64,000 nt of DNA from Capsicum annuum. Taxonomy: Eukaryota; Streptophyta; Magnoliopsida; Solanales; Solanaceae. The stretch is from positions 56,945,850 to 57,009,849 of the forward strand of contig NC_061115.1 in NCBI RefSeq assembly GCF_002878395.1, given 5' to 3'. Made by a program: the position numbers and the translations under genes. Shown here piece by piece: positions 11,705 to 22,090 of this stretch (position 1 is the first letter of the stretch; the number at the start of each line of letters is the position of its first letter). The notes under the pieces are model-generated. The model had not been told where the DNA came from. It did not search any database and worked only from the letters and a program-made list of their open reading frames with translations.

Positions 11705-12040
11705 GTATGGCTGACGACATTCCTGATAAGCCGTTAGTCTTGTGATAAGTTATTTGATATACCATCAGGCTTAGACAGAGAATGGACATCAGCTAAAAGT
11801 TGTGACAACATTTCTTAATATGTTGTCAAAGAGTTGATAAGTCGTCAGAGTCGCCATCAGCCTTAGGCAGAACATATGAGCTGAGGTGGAGAAGTGACGA
11901 CATTGTTTGATACGTCGTCATATTTTTGATAAGTCATCAAGATTCATCGTCAGCCTTAAGCAGGAAGTGCTAAAACTGAAGAGGGAGATGACGACATTTG
12001 TGATAAGTCGTCAGACTCCTGATAAGGTATCACGAATGTT
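11705..12040 (+). repeat. TGACGACATT/GTCGTCA repeat array, 5' LTR of C
   Basis: Several degenerate units of the form GACGACATTcxTGATAAG followed by GTCGTCA or GTTATCA, in both orientations. TGACG words lie near 11711, 11894 and 11989; CGTCA words near 11846, 11917, 11957 and 12009. The array ends about 60 bp before the TATA box. The right LTR has the same array, and two shorter ones lie inside the element. Confidence 0.75.
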
Positions 12041-12099
12041 GTTGCCTAATTAGAGGAATTATTAAACTCTATGATTTTGTTTCCTTATTTAGGATGAAC

Positions 12100-12107
12100 T
12101 ATAAAAA
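12100..12107 (+). promoter_or_regulatory. TATA box of 5' LTR, element C
   Basis: CTATAAAAAG context, TATAAAAA at 12100-12107, kept in the other LTR at 20670-20677. Downstream there is a pyrimidine-rich stretch (TTATTTCTCTCTCTAG), as often seen near plant transcription starts. Confidence 0.65.
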
Positions 12108-12287
12108 GTATTGTTTAGGGTCTTCTAAAGGAGTTCAAAAAAATAATTTTGGAACACACATATTTTGTTATTTCTCTCTCTAGTTTCTTGGATTGAAAAA
12201 GAATTAACTTTGAAGAGATTTTGATCAATATTTTGGGATTTCTATTGTGATCTAATTTGAGAATCAATAGTTATTATTCATATTATG

Positions 12288-13131
12288 GTAAGTTTATCTT
12301 TTAAATTATGAATACATCTAGTTATTTTGCTTATTAAATTATGTGTGGCTAAATCCGTTTGACCAAAATTATAGGATCTATGGGTTAAGTCTTGGTACTA
12401 TGCTATGTGTTTTCAATTATAAAGGTAATAGGACTCCTTTATAATTCTGAGATTTTAATTATTGCCTATTGGTTGCAAACGATAGATAGCACCTGCTTTG
12501 ATTTGTTTGAGATAAGAAATCAAATATAGTAGGAAGTGAATTATTGACAGGGACTTGGAAACACTAAACTTCAATTTAATAATTGATGCTGTAACGAGGT
12601 TGATTAACCTAAGGTAAAGTCTAGTTAGTAAATATAAATTCCCTAAGTCTGAGAGGATTAGGTAATTAAATGCTTAAGTAGGTTGAGAGACATTTAGGCA
12701 TAACTTTGATAGAGATAATCCGTTGTCCTACCTACTGTGAGAATCTTGTATCACTATTAGCATCTGTCAAGTACTAAAACCCATATTGAACATAATTCTG
12801 GTTTTCCATACACTTTTGATTACAAACACTGAAACTAAAGTAACCAACAATTATTTGCTAATCTCCAAAACCCCCATTCCAAGAAACATCCAACTATCAG
12901 TTGATTAAATCGCAAATAACTTAAGTTCACACCATATTCCCTGTGGGATTCGACCCCAACCTAGTTGGGTTATATATTGACAATGATTGCTTACATTCTT
13001 ATTAGAGAGGTGTAGTTTGAGCATTATCAAAAATGGCATCGTTGCCGAGGAATATGGTTATAAATTAAAGTTATTAACTGTTAGTCTAGTTTCCTAGTTT
13101 TACGTTTATTTGTTGTTTTTGTTTATTGCAG
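12288..13131 (+). promoter_or_regulatory. candidate leader intron of element C
   Basis: A strong donor-like site, ATG|GTAAGT, lies in the LTR at 12288. A strong acceptor-like site, TTTGTTTATTGCAG|G, ends at 13131, just before gag. Splicing would remove the primer site from the mRNA. The donor is repeated in the right LTR (near 20857). This is a sequence-based prediction only. Confidence 0.4.
13034..13051 (+). other. primer-binding site of element C (tRNA-Asp type)
   Basis: TGGCATCGTTGCCGAGGA starts four bases after the LTR. Athila elements typically carry TGGCGCCGTTGCCGGGGA, which pairs with the 3' end of tRNA-Asp. Three substitutions separate this copy from that form. Confidence 0.8.
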
Positions 13132-13191
13132 GACCTTTGTAGTGTATGCTAAGAACCAAAAGTTTTGGTGAACTATTATTAAATTGGAAGA

Positions 13192-14905
13192 ATGGCAGAC
13201 CAACAGGAGGCTGATAGGTTAGCAGCCTTAGCTAGAGCTTAGGTAAATATGCAGAATATCGGTCAACAAGTACGACATCCAATTCCTGATGATGAATATT
13301 TGAGAGACGAGGAGTTGTTAAACCCTGGTAACCTAAAGCGTGCATAGAAAGTAGCTGCACCAGTACAACCTAATGATAACAGGAACCGTCTGTTCCAAGG
13401 AAGGCAAGATTACCAGCCTGTCCAGTATAACCTCAATGATGATGATGATAGAATGGATAGAGCAGGTGCAATGGGTGCAATTATTCCTCCATCATTGGAA
13501 CCTGGGGCAAAATTCAACATTACGAGTACTATGATTCAACTCTTTAATCTGAAGGGGTTGTTTAGTGGCCTTCCTGGGGATGACCCCAACTTGGATCTGG
13601 TGAACTTTGTCACCATCTGTAAATCTTTTGATAACCTAGGAGCAGGTTAGAATGATATTCGATTGAGATTATTTCCATTGTCTCTATGTGGGGAGTCAAT
13701 AATATGGCTTATTAAGCTGACACCTGAGTCTATAACCAACTGGAGGTAGTTAAAAAGAGCTTTCCTAGAAAGGTTCTTTCCGCCTTCCAGGAGGGTACAG
13801 TTGAGGGATGAGATCAGCAACTTTAGGCAGCTCCTAACTAAAGCCTTGTATGAAACCTGGGAGAGATTTAAGATGAAGCTGACACAGTGTTCGAACCACA
13901 ATATGATGAACATACACTTGATACAGACTTTGTACAGTGCTCTTAACTCTGTAATAAAACTAATTATAGATAATGTTACTGGTGGTTCATTTGTTGATCT
14001 TACATTCCTAGAGGCTTCAACAATACTAAAGAGAATGACCAAACAGAGTCGAGCATAGCATACCAGAGACTGTCATAGAAAGCCCCACTATTTCTGTGGG
14101 TATAAATGTGGAACAATATAGAAGAAATGAGAAGCGTGACCAAGACATGGCTCACCTAAAAACGTAGATGGACCTGCTAACCAAGCAATTGCTATCAAGC
14201 AAGACTGAGAAGGTGAAAGCTGTGGGATCTCAAGATAGAGTTCATACTGATACAGAAGAAGAGGAGAACTATATTAATAATTAGGGGAGTTTCTGAGGTA
14301 ATATCTGTGGAAATTAAGGTCGGAACTATTATGATAAGCCTGGTTATAAAGATAGGGAGTAGGGAAATTGGAGAAGCAATAAGGATAGGAGCGGGCTATA
14401 TGTCCCTCCTAGAAATCGTGATGCTACTACAACAAGTTCTAAAAAGATGTCGATGGAGGACATGATGGCTAAGTTGCTAAAGGGAGTGGAGGCTACCAAC
14501 TCTGGTGTAACTACCATGAAGACCTATCTATCATCTATTAGTTAGTTAGTAAAATCACACTCCATCATAATCAAATAGTTAGATCTACAGATGAGCCAAC
14601 TCTCTATAACATTTAACTAGAGAAAGAGCGGAATGTTACCAAGTGATACGGTTCAGAATCTGTAGAATAATGGCTCATGTATGGCAATTACCACTAGGAG
14701 TGGTAAGATATTACCTGGCCCGTCTGTGGGCAAAATTTTGGTTGAAGATATGACTGAGGCAGAGGATGAACCCGAAGAAGAATGTCCAGTAGAGTCTGAG
14801 AAGTTGGATGGTTCTGATGATGTTCTAGAAAAAGAGAAAGAGAAGGATAAGGAGGTAGTGTTAAAAACTCTCCCAATACCACCACCTCCCTTTCCTCAAT
14901 GATTA
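13192..14905 (+). pseudogene. gag of element C, many stops
   Basis: Starts MADQQEADRLAAL at 13192. The Athila-type gag core follows: IPPSLEPGAKFNITSTMIQL, LFPLSLCGES, RAFLERFFPPSR and the helical region up to about 14058. A frameshift near 14058 moves the reading to the frame that continues through the basic/linker part to MAITTRSGKILPGP (14681) and an acidic stretch ending PIPPPPFPQ at 14902. I count 14 in-frame stops before 14720, about 12 of them TAG. No zinc knuckle is clear. Gag would form the capsid. Confidence 0.88.
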
Positions 14906-15099
14906 AAGAAAAAAATGATGATGCAAAATTTAGCAAGTTCATGGCAATGCTCGAATAATTGACAGTAAATATGCCATTGGTTGAGGCACTGGAGCAAATC
15001 CCAAGATATGCCAAATTCATAAAAAACCTGGAAACAAAGAATCAGGCAGAAAGCTTTGAACCGGTGGATAATCTCCACCATTGTAGTACCATTTCTACA

Positions 15100-15606
15100 T
15101 AATCCTTAGTGCAGAAGAAGGCCGACCCTGGAGCGTTCACTATTCCATATGCAATTGGGTCTCTAAATTTACGAAGGCCCTATGTGATCTAGGGGCCAGT
15201 ATAAACCTAATTCCACTCTCTCTGTACAAGAAGCTGGGAGAGGGGTCCTACCCCGATGAACATGCGATTGGTGATGGCGGATAGGTCTGTAAAGCGGCCA
15301 GTGGGCATATTACATAATGTATTGGTATAGGTAGCTAACTTTATACTGCCTGCTGATTTTGTAGTCCTAGACTGTGAGGTGGACTTCAAAGTACCCATCA
15401 TCCTGGGTAGACCATTCCTTGCAATTGGGAGAGTAATAGTGGACATGGAGCTAAATGAGCTGAAGTTTATGCTCAATGACAAAGAAGCAAGATTCAAAAT
15501 ACACTCATCCATGACACAACAAAAGGAGATGAGTGTTTTCTCAATCATGAATGTATTCTATGAAGAGGGTAAAAAGGTGTCAGTAGGTTGTTTTAACAAA
15601 GTCTGA
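15100..15606 (+). pseudogene. aspartic protease of element C
   Basis: Catalytic motif in KALCDLGASINLIPLSLYKK (aspartate codon at 15186), the DLGAS form usual for Athila. After frame breaks the second half is open from 15379: DFKVPIILGRPFLAIGRVIV (flap), then LNDKEARFKI and the terminal VSVGCFNKV before TGA at 15604. In full-length relatives RT follows; here the reading goes straight to the post-pol spacer motif, so RT, RNase H and integrase have been lost. Confidence 0.85.
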
Positions 15607-15611
15607 GTAGT

Positions 15612-15667
15612 CAAGATAATCAAGTCGTGCCGCGATATTAAATCAGGCGCTATTGGGAGGCAACCCA
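15612..15667 (+). other. conserved Athila post-pol motif, element C
   Basis: Contains GCGCTATTGGGAGGCAACCC after a GTCGTGCCGCGATATTAAATC stretch. Athila-type elements carry a very similar word (AAGCGCTTCTTGGGAGGCAACCC) at the end of pol. Element H has its own copy at 52958-52989. Its role is unknown to me; its position here marks the pol deletion. Confidence 0.75.
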
Positions 15668-16671
15668 AAATTTTTATGTTTTAATGCAAGTTACTTTCAT
15701 TTATAGTAAGATAGAAATTATGAGGAAATAATAAGGTATGCTGGGGTCGAGGTAAAGTTGATCTGGCCAATTAATTGAGCCTGACGATATTCGTGATGAG
15801 CTATCACAATTGTGAAAATCTGTTAGATTTATCGCCAGAAAAATCAGCTCTGAGGTAGGTTCTATTAAGGCTGACGACATTTGTGACGGGCTATCACACT
15901 TGTGATAAGCCATAAAAAATGTAGTCAGAAAAGCCCCAAATCAGCTATCGGAAAATTCTGAGCCCATACTTAGTTTAAGCAAACTTTTTCAAATTCCCGC
16001 TCTTCTACTTTTCTTTACTTTAAGTTTTATTTCCTTCCATACTTAGTTTATTTTCTTCCCTTTCTAAAGTTTTTCCAAGTAAAACAAAAGAAAACTTCCT
16101 TGTGTGTGTGGGTTTGAAATCAAAATCAAGAATTCTTCTTTTATCTACTTCCTCTTGCTCGTTTAACCAAGTAAAGGCACCTATTAGGTATGCTCAAAAC
16201 CTAACGCTTCTCTTTAGTTGGTAAGTAATAAACTGATGTGAATCAAGGTTCCCAAGAAGCTTGGGTCAGAAAATCAAGAACTAGGGTTTGCTGTGCAAGC
16301 TTGAGACTTACAAGGTAAGCTAAAAAATAAGAATCGATGGGGTTTTAAGAATAAATTGGATTAAAAATCAAGTTGAAGTCGAGTTGAGGTTGTATCTTGA
16401 GCTGACGACATGGCTAATAAGTTATCACATTTGTAACAACTTATCAGACATATCGTCAAAAGTTGATAAAAGTTTGTGGGTTCTGTTTAGAGCTGACGAC
16501 ATTCATGATAAGCTATCACAACTATGATGGATTATCAGATATGTCATCATAACTTTGACCTAAAGCATTAATAGACCCTGTCAAGGGGTGTAGAACTTTT
16601 GTGATTGAGATGTTGGTGTTAGATACTCTTGAGTGTTGCCTACTTGTTTTTCTCTTGCTACAGGTCCTGTA
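15668..16671 (+). other. spacer before the third ORF of C, with LTR-like repeats
   Basis: About 1 kb without an ORF. Two blocks (15780-15925 and 16403-16556) repeat the TGACGACATT...TGATAAGCTATCACA theme of the LTR array. Between them is a pyrimidine-rich stretch (15985-16155). Donor-like sites GTAAGT at 16221 and AAG|GTAAGC at 16315, and an acceptor TTTTTCTCTTGCTACAG ending at 16663, precede the ORF start at 16672. It could hold an internal promoter and leader intron. Confidence 0.6.
16315..16663 (+). promoter_or_regulatory. candidate intron before the third ORF of C
   Basis: Donor ACAAG|GTAAGC at 16315 and acceptor CTCTTGCTACAG|GT ending at 16663 give a 349-nt AT-rich intron ending 8 nt before the ATG. 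The same acceptor could instead join the LTR donor at 12288. Predicted from consensus only. Confidence 0.45.
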
Positions 16672-18659
16672 ATGGAACCCAAAGGAAAGAAACCCAAACC
16701 TAAAAAGAAAGAGAAAAGATGAGTGTACCCTGGAAGCTCTTCAATGAGAAATATAATTATAAGGAAGAAGAGCCACTGCTCAAAAAGCAAAGAAAGAAGA
16801 AAAACCTAAAAAAGCCTCCACCACCCTTACCAGTTGAGTTGGAGGAGAGTGAAGAGAGTGATACTGAGCCAACAACATCTGAACATATAAATTTTGAGCA
16901 GACGAACTCTGAGAAACAAGAGTCTGAACATGCTAAATCTGAAAAGCATAATTCAGATCAACCTGAATCCGAGGGACCATCATCTGAGTCCCCTTCTATT
17001 GAGTAATAGGATAATAAAGAATCTTCGATTTGGGGAACTATGGTTAAATGCAAGAACCCCAAAGTCTGTGATAGCACTAGGTGGAAAATCCCCAAAGCAT
17101 AAAAAATCTTCTTTGATGGGCTTCGCAGAACTAATAGAAGAGCTGTTAAAAGGTCAATCTTTGAAGAAAAGAGGATTATCACTAGAGGGTTGAGCAGATA
17201 TCCTAAATTTAAGCAGAAATTTCATGACTACGACTTGGGATGGCCTACAAAAGGAGGAAACTCATTTTACCCTACACTAGTTAGGGAGTTCTATGCGAAC
17301 TATCAGGCTCTCCTGGAAAACATATGTAAAGAAGGGGAGAAAGCAGTAGATCAACCTTTGTTGGATAAAGTTCCATTACAGGTTCTAATGGTGGATGTTT
17401 CTGAAGTGACAATCAATAGATTCCTTCATGGCCCGTACTTCACTTCTTAGGCCACTTCACCTACGTTCTACGCTCGATTGAAACATTGGGAAAATCAATG
17501 ATCTTGGTTAGCCACACTCATAGCTAATGGAGAACCTGAATGGCTGACTAACCTGAGTAAAAGGATCTTCAAGGCCTCCCTAAATCCTAAGGCAAGATTT
17601 TGCCGGGATATTGTATGTATTTGGTTGATGCCCACAGATAGAGATAATATCCTTAGGGATGATAGAGCAATATTAGTCGCAAGTTTTGTAGCTAACCTCA
17701 AATTAAACTTTGGAGATATTATTATTGAAGAGATTAAAATTCAGGTCTCAAGGTCCGATATGGCATATCCTTTCCCTTGTATAATTATGAGGTTGTGTAG
17801 GGCAGCCAATGTACCTAAGGTTATAGGGTTAGAAAAAGAACTGCTTGCTAAGAAGACCCACAATCCTATCCAAAATGATGAAAATTAGCCAAGGCTAAAT
17901 CTTGACAGAGGCACAGAGGTTCCAACAGATCACCTAGTTATAGGTACCAGCTTGGCACCTAATGTAGAAGTATAGGATTCTGAAGCTGCACTATCGACAT
18001 CCTCAACACGAGAAGATTCAGTGCCTGGAAGTGAGAAAAAACCTTTAGCTGTAGTGCCTATAACAGAATTTGCCTTCAAACTAATAAACTTTAGGAGAGT
18101 GGCAAAATAATCCAAATGGTGTAAAGCTCAGCTACAACTCTTTGCCAGACAATTTGCGATTGAGGTAGACAAGAGGGTTAAGGCTGCACTTGAGCCCTAC
18201 AAGGATCTGCCAGGTAGTATTGATGAATTTGAGAACTGTTTCAATGTGTGATGGAAAGAGAGGTCAGTTCCAGAGATTGCACTATTTTGATCAGACCTAG
18301 ACAAGGTAAAAACAGAGGTTGGAAAGCTACAACAACCCTAATTTATGGTGTCAGCTGATCTGGCTGTTGAGGAGTCTGAGGGACAAATCCCATTTTATGA
18401 TCTCACAGAGGAACCAATGAAGAAAAAGAAGAAAAAAGGTGAGAAAAAAGGTAAGGGTAAGAGAGAGAGGCCTAGTAGTGATGAAGAAAGAAAAGCAGAG
18501 AAGAGGGTGAGAAAGAAGACTAAAAAGGATGAAATAAAAAAAGCGAGGATCGAGTCTCTAGTCAACAATGAGAAATGGAAGGCAGCCCTCCGAGCGAGAG
18601 CTATAGGTGCCTCAACTAGTAAGCCCCCATCAAATGCTGGGCCTGATGTGTCAGAATAA
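16672..18659 (+). pseudogene. third ORF (env position) of element C, broken
   Basis: Starts MEPKGKKPKPKKKEKR, a basic stretch like a nuclear signal, then stops by frameshift. The reading continues at 16719 with a K-rich and then acidic, serine/glutamate-repeat segment to 17006. The conserved domain (about 17090-17888) includes GLSRYPKFKQKFHDYDLGWP, LVREFYANYQALLENI and a CIWLMPTDRDNI segment. The tail is continuous in one frame from 17625 to 18659, but with five stops, and includes ALEPYKDLPGSIDEFEN and a lysine-rich end. I recognise it as the domain labelled putative plant transposon protein in Athila-like elements; its biochemical role is unknown. I see no signal peptide or clear membrane span, so envelope function is not supported. 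Confidence 0.75.
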
Positions 18660-20096
18660 GGAGAGGCTTCTGATGGAGGTAGGGCAGCTAAAGATGCGAC
18701 AGCAAGGTCAGGAACCCCTGATCCTCGTGCTTGATCTACTCCAGGTATACCCTAACCCTTAGTTTAGTTTTTCTGTGATTTTAAGTTGAAGGTGTAGGGT
18801 AAATTATTATTGTAAAATTTTGTAACTAACTAGAAGAAATACAAGTAACTAAGGTAGTTAACTTATTTTTGTAATTTTTGAGCACCTCTCCAATGGTCTG
18901 AAGGTTTAAATGTGTGATTTGCATCTAAGTATTACCACTATGCATTTTTGTATGGAATTAGTTCTAGTGACGCAATAATCATTGCTAAAAAGCTGCATGA
19001 ACTGGATAACTAGTAACTAGTGATGTACTGGTGTGCCATGTGCGTGTGAGATTTTATTTAGATCCCTCTGTATGTTGGATTCAAAACTTACTTGGTTAGT
19101 CTTACCTAGGTTGAAGGATAGGGGTTAGGAAAGGATCATAGGCCATTTTGATATTAGCCCACTTTTAGCCTAAACGATCTTCCCTGTATGTAGAATATCC
19201 CTTGATCCCTGCTTTGAGCCTGCTTAGCCTATTTCTTCTTATGACACCTGTCACCTTCCCATTTATATCAAAATGAACCTGTTTTGGCCCTAGTCCTCCT
19301 TGGACACTGTGCACCTTAACTTAGGAAAATGGCCTAAGTTGAGGGTGGCTATCATAGGGGTGCGTGATACAAAATAAGTATGAAGAAAGGTAGAATAAAA
19401 AAAAGAATAAAAAGTGGGATGCGGTGGAAAAGAGCAAGAAAATGAAAAGTTGTGAAAAAGAATAAGTGATTGTGGAAAAGACCGTACCCATCCTAAATAA
19501 GTGTGATCAAGAAAAGAGAAGAATAGAAAAAGGTTAATGAGTGAAACCCCAAAAGCTAGTGTAATGTCAAGGAGGCTTAGTCACTTTAAATATCATCAAG
19601 TATCATACCAACCCCTAGCCTGCATTACAAGCCAAAGAGAAGACCTATAGTGATCTTAGCTAACTTGTCTGAAGATCTTAGTAATGAAAATAAGGGCAAG
19701 CCTATGGTATTCGACATACTTTGATTGGAAATTCATTCTGAGAGTGAGTGTTTTTTTATCGTCCCCATAGTTACATAAATGGTTACTGATATGAGAAAAG
19801 GGGGATTTCTTTGCTGTAAGGGCACACCAGATATGTTGCTAGTTGCTAACTTGTTTGGATAGTGTAATACTGGTCTATGCATGGTTGTTATAGCTGAATT
19901 AATGCCGTATCTTGATTCCTGAGTGTTGAATTGTTGTTCTTCAATAATATATACAGTTGTTCTTGAATTGACTAACCTTGGAGATGGTGAATATGTTTTG
20001 AGATAATATGGATGATTGATTGCCGAATGTACTTTGTATCCTCTTTGTTGTGTTTGAGTTTCTTGAGGACAAGCAATTATTTTAAGTTGAAGGTGT
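18660..20096 (+). other. 3' non-coding region of element C
   Basis: About 1.4 kb with no coding signal, between the third ORF and the 3' LTR. 19370-19560 is strongly purine-rich on the plus strand (AAG/GAA runs). Athila and related elements normally have a long non-coding stretch here. Confidence 0.7.
20083..20096 (+). other. weak polypurine tract of element C
   Basis: AAGTTGAAGGTGTT stands where relatives have a run such as AAGTTTGGGGGT. It follows TTGAGGACAAGCAAT, a conserved upstream word. The tract has lost most of its G run. Confidence 0.5.
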
Positions 20097-20279
20097 TGAT
20101 GTGTGAGCAGACGCTAATACATTTGAGGCTTTTAACTAAGAATAATTGCATGATCTTAAGTGGCTTTTGTCATTTTTGATTTTTTTATCTTTGATTTTGC
20201 AGTAGAAGCCAAAATGCAAGAGCACCAAATGGGATGGAAGAAAAAGAGTTGAAATCTAAAGCAGATAGAAGAGAAGCGT

Positions 20280-20612
20280 GGCTGACGACATTCCTGATAA
20301 GTCATCAGCCCTGTGATAAGTTATCAGATATACCGTTAGCCTTAGACAGAGAATGGACCTCAGCTGAAAGTTGTGATGACATTTCCTGATAAGTCGTCAA
20401 AGAGTTGATAAGTCGTCAGAGTCACCATCAGCCTTAGGTAGAACATGTGAACTGAGGTGGAGAAGTGACGACATTGTCTGATATATCATCACATTTCTGA
20501 TAAGTTATCAGGATTCATCATCAGCCTTAATCAGGAAGTGCTAAAATCGAAGAGGGAGCTGGCGACATTTATGATAAGTCGTCAGACTCCTGATAAGGTG
20601 TCACGAATGTCA
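20280..20612 (+). repeat. TGACGACATT/GTCGTCA repeat array, 3' LTR of C
   Basis: Counterpart of 11705-12040. The units GCTGACGACATTCCTGATAAG, AGTGACGACATTGTCTGATA and GGCGACATTTATGATAAG are kept, with independent changes in each copy. Confidence 0.75.
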
Positions 20613-20669
20613 TCGCCTAATTCGAGGAATTATTAAACTCTGTGATTTTTTTCCTTATTTAGGCTAAAC

Positions 20670-20677
20670 TATAAAAA
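20670..20677 (+). promoter_or_regulatory. TATA box of 3' LTR, element C
   Basis: CTATAAAAAG as in the 5' LTR. In the 3' copy it would drive read-out into the gag side of element B. Confidence 0.55.
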
Positions 20678-21599
20678 GTATTGTTTAGGGTTTTATAAAG
20701 GAGTTCAAAAACATAATTTTGGAACACATGTATTTTGTTGTTTTTCTCTCTAGTTTCTTGGCTTGAAAATCAATTAACTTTAAAGAGATTTTCATCAATA
20801 TTTTGGGATTTCTATTGTGATCTAATCTGAGAATCACTATTTATTATTCACCTTGTGGTAAGTTCATCTTTCAAATTATGAATACGTCTAGTTGTTTCTC
20901 TTATTATATTATGAGTGGCTAAATCCCTTTAACCCGAATTATGGGTTCTATGGGTTAAGTCTTGGTAAGATGCAATGTGTTTTCGATTCTAAAGGTAATA
21001 GGACTCCTTGATAATTTTTAGATTTTAATTATTATCTATTGGTTGTAAATGATAGATAGCACCTTCTTTGATTTGCTTGAGATAAGAAGTCAAATATAGT
21101 AGGAAGTGAATTATTAACAGGGACTTGGAAACACTAAACTTCAATTTAATAATCGACACTGTAACAAGGTTGATTAACATGAGCTAAAGTCTGGTTAGTA
21201 CATGTAAATTCCCTAAGTCTGAGAGGATTAGGTAATTAAATGCTTAAGTAGGTCGAGAGACATTTAGGCATAACTTCGATAGAGATGATCTGTTGTCCTA
21301 CCTACTGTGAGAATCTTGAATCACTATTAGCATATGTCAAGTACTAAAACCCATAGTGAACATAATTCTGGTTTTCCATAAACTCTTGATTACAATACCT
21401 AAAACTAAAGTGACCAACAATTATTTGCTAATCTCCAAAACCCTCATTCCAGGAAACATCCAACTATCAGTTGATTAAATCGCAAACAACTTATGTTCAC
21501 ACCATATTCCCTGTGGGATTCGACCCCAACCTAGTTGGGTTATATATTGACAATGATCTCTTACATTCTCATTAAAGAGGTGTAGTTTGAGCATTATCA

Positions 21600-21604
21600 C
21601 CTAC
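21600..21604. repeat. target-site duplication of element C, right copy
   Basis: CCTAC, identical to 11521-11525. Confidence 0.95.
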
Positions 21605-22090
21605 AATGGTAGAAATAGAAAAAAGAATTGACAGTCACTCAGGTCCAAAACTGAAATGCACAGCCAAAAATAGGGTCCCATAAAAAAGAGTGGACCCTGG
21701 ATCAAGTATACAATACACATCACAATAGAAAAGTTTCAACATACCAGTAACCACATCGGATGATGCCTCAGATCCTAGTGAGATGCAGGAGCATATAATC
21801 AATTTCAGCCAGTGTCTGTACCAGAAGCAGAAATAGATGTAGTAGTATCATTATTTGGTGCGGTAACAGATGAAAAGCCAATAGGAACCTTGTTATCCCT
21901 AGAAGCCATCCTAACATGATAGTCGTGTTGTTTATGACCAATCGGACCATAATAAAAACACCTGTTCTTCCCTTCCTCACATAAAACATGGTACGACCAC
22001 CCACAATATCTACAACAAGGGTGGGATGGAGCTGGCTGAGCCCACTAGCCTGAGATTGGGAACCCTGTGCCTAGAACCCGCCATCATACT
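21605..22090 (-). pseudogene. protease N-terminal half and zinc knuckle, element B
   Basis: Reads CILDPGSTLFYGTLFLAVHF near 21650-21720; DPGST is the form of the catalytic protease motif common in these plant elements. Further right (earlier in sense) is the nucleocapsid region, HPCCRYCGWSYHVLCEEGKN then CFYYGPIGHKQHDYH near 21930-22030. The CCHC knuckle has lost its second and last cysteines to tyrosine. An unrelated 78-codon frame (21768-22004) overlaps and is a shadow. Confidence 0.8.

Larger units (their letters stand above)
11526..13029 (+). repeat. 5' LTR of element C
   Basis: 1504 bp, TGATGTGTGAGCAG to GAGCATTATCA, matching 20097-21599. U3 carries the TGACG-type repeat array and a TATA box at 12100. 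Downstream there is a GTAAGT donor-like site at 12288. Confidence 0.95.
11526..21599 (+). mobile_element. Element C: Athila-like element without RT/IN, with third ORF
   Basis: Complete 10,074-bp insertion with 1504- and 1503-bp LTRs that start TGATGTG and end TTATCA, and perfect 5-bp duplications. Inside, in order: a tRNA-Asp-type primer site, gag and protease with Athila signatures, the conserved spacer motif that normally follows pol, a 1-kb spacer, the third ORF in env position, a long non-coding 3' region and the 3' LTR. RT, RNase H and integrase are entirely missing, so C is non-autonomous. The two LTRs differ at very roughly 30 positions in their first 250 bp (hand count), so the insertion is old. 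Confidence 0.92.
20097..21599 (+). repeat. 3' LTR of element C
   Basis: 1503 bp, the same start and end as the 5' LTR. TATA box TATAAAAA at 20670-20677; TGACG-type repeat array at about 20280-20612. Confidence 0.95.

Noticed and set aside
16672..18659. Envelope glycoprotein in the third ORF of C
   Set aside because: No signal peptide, no clear transmembrane helix, very lysine/glutamate-rich ends; better described as an Athila-type third ORF of unknown function.
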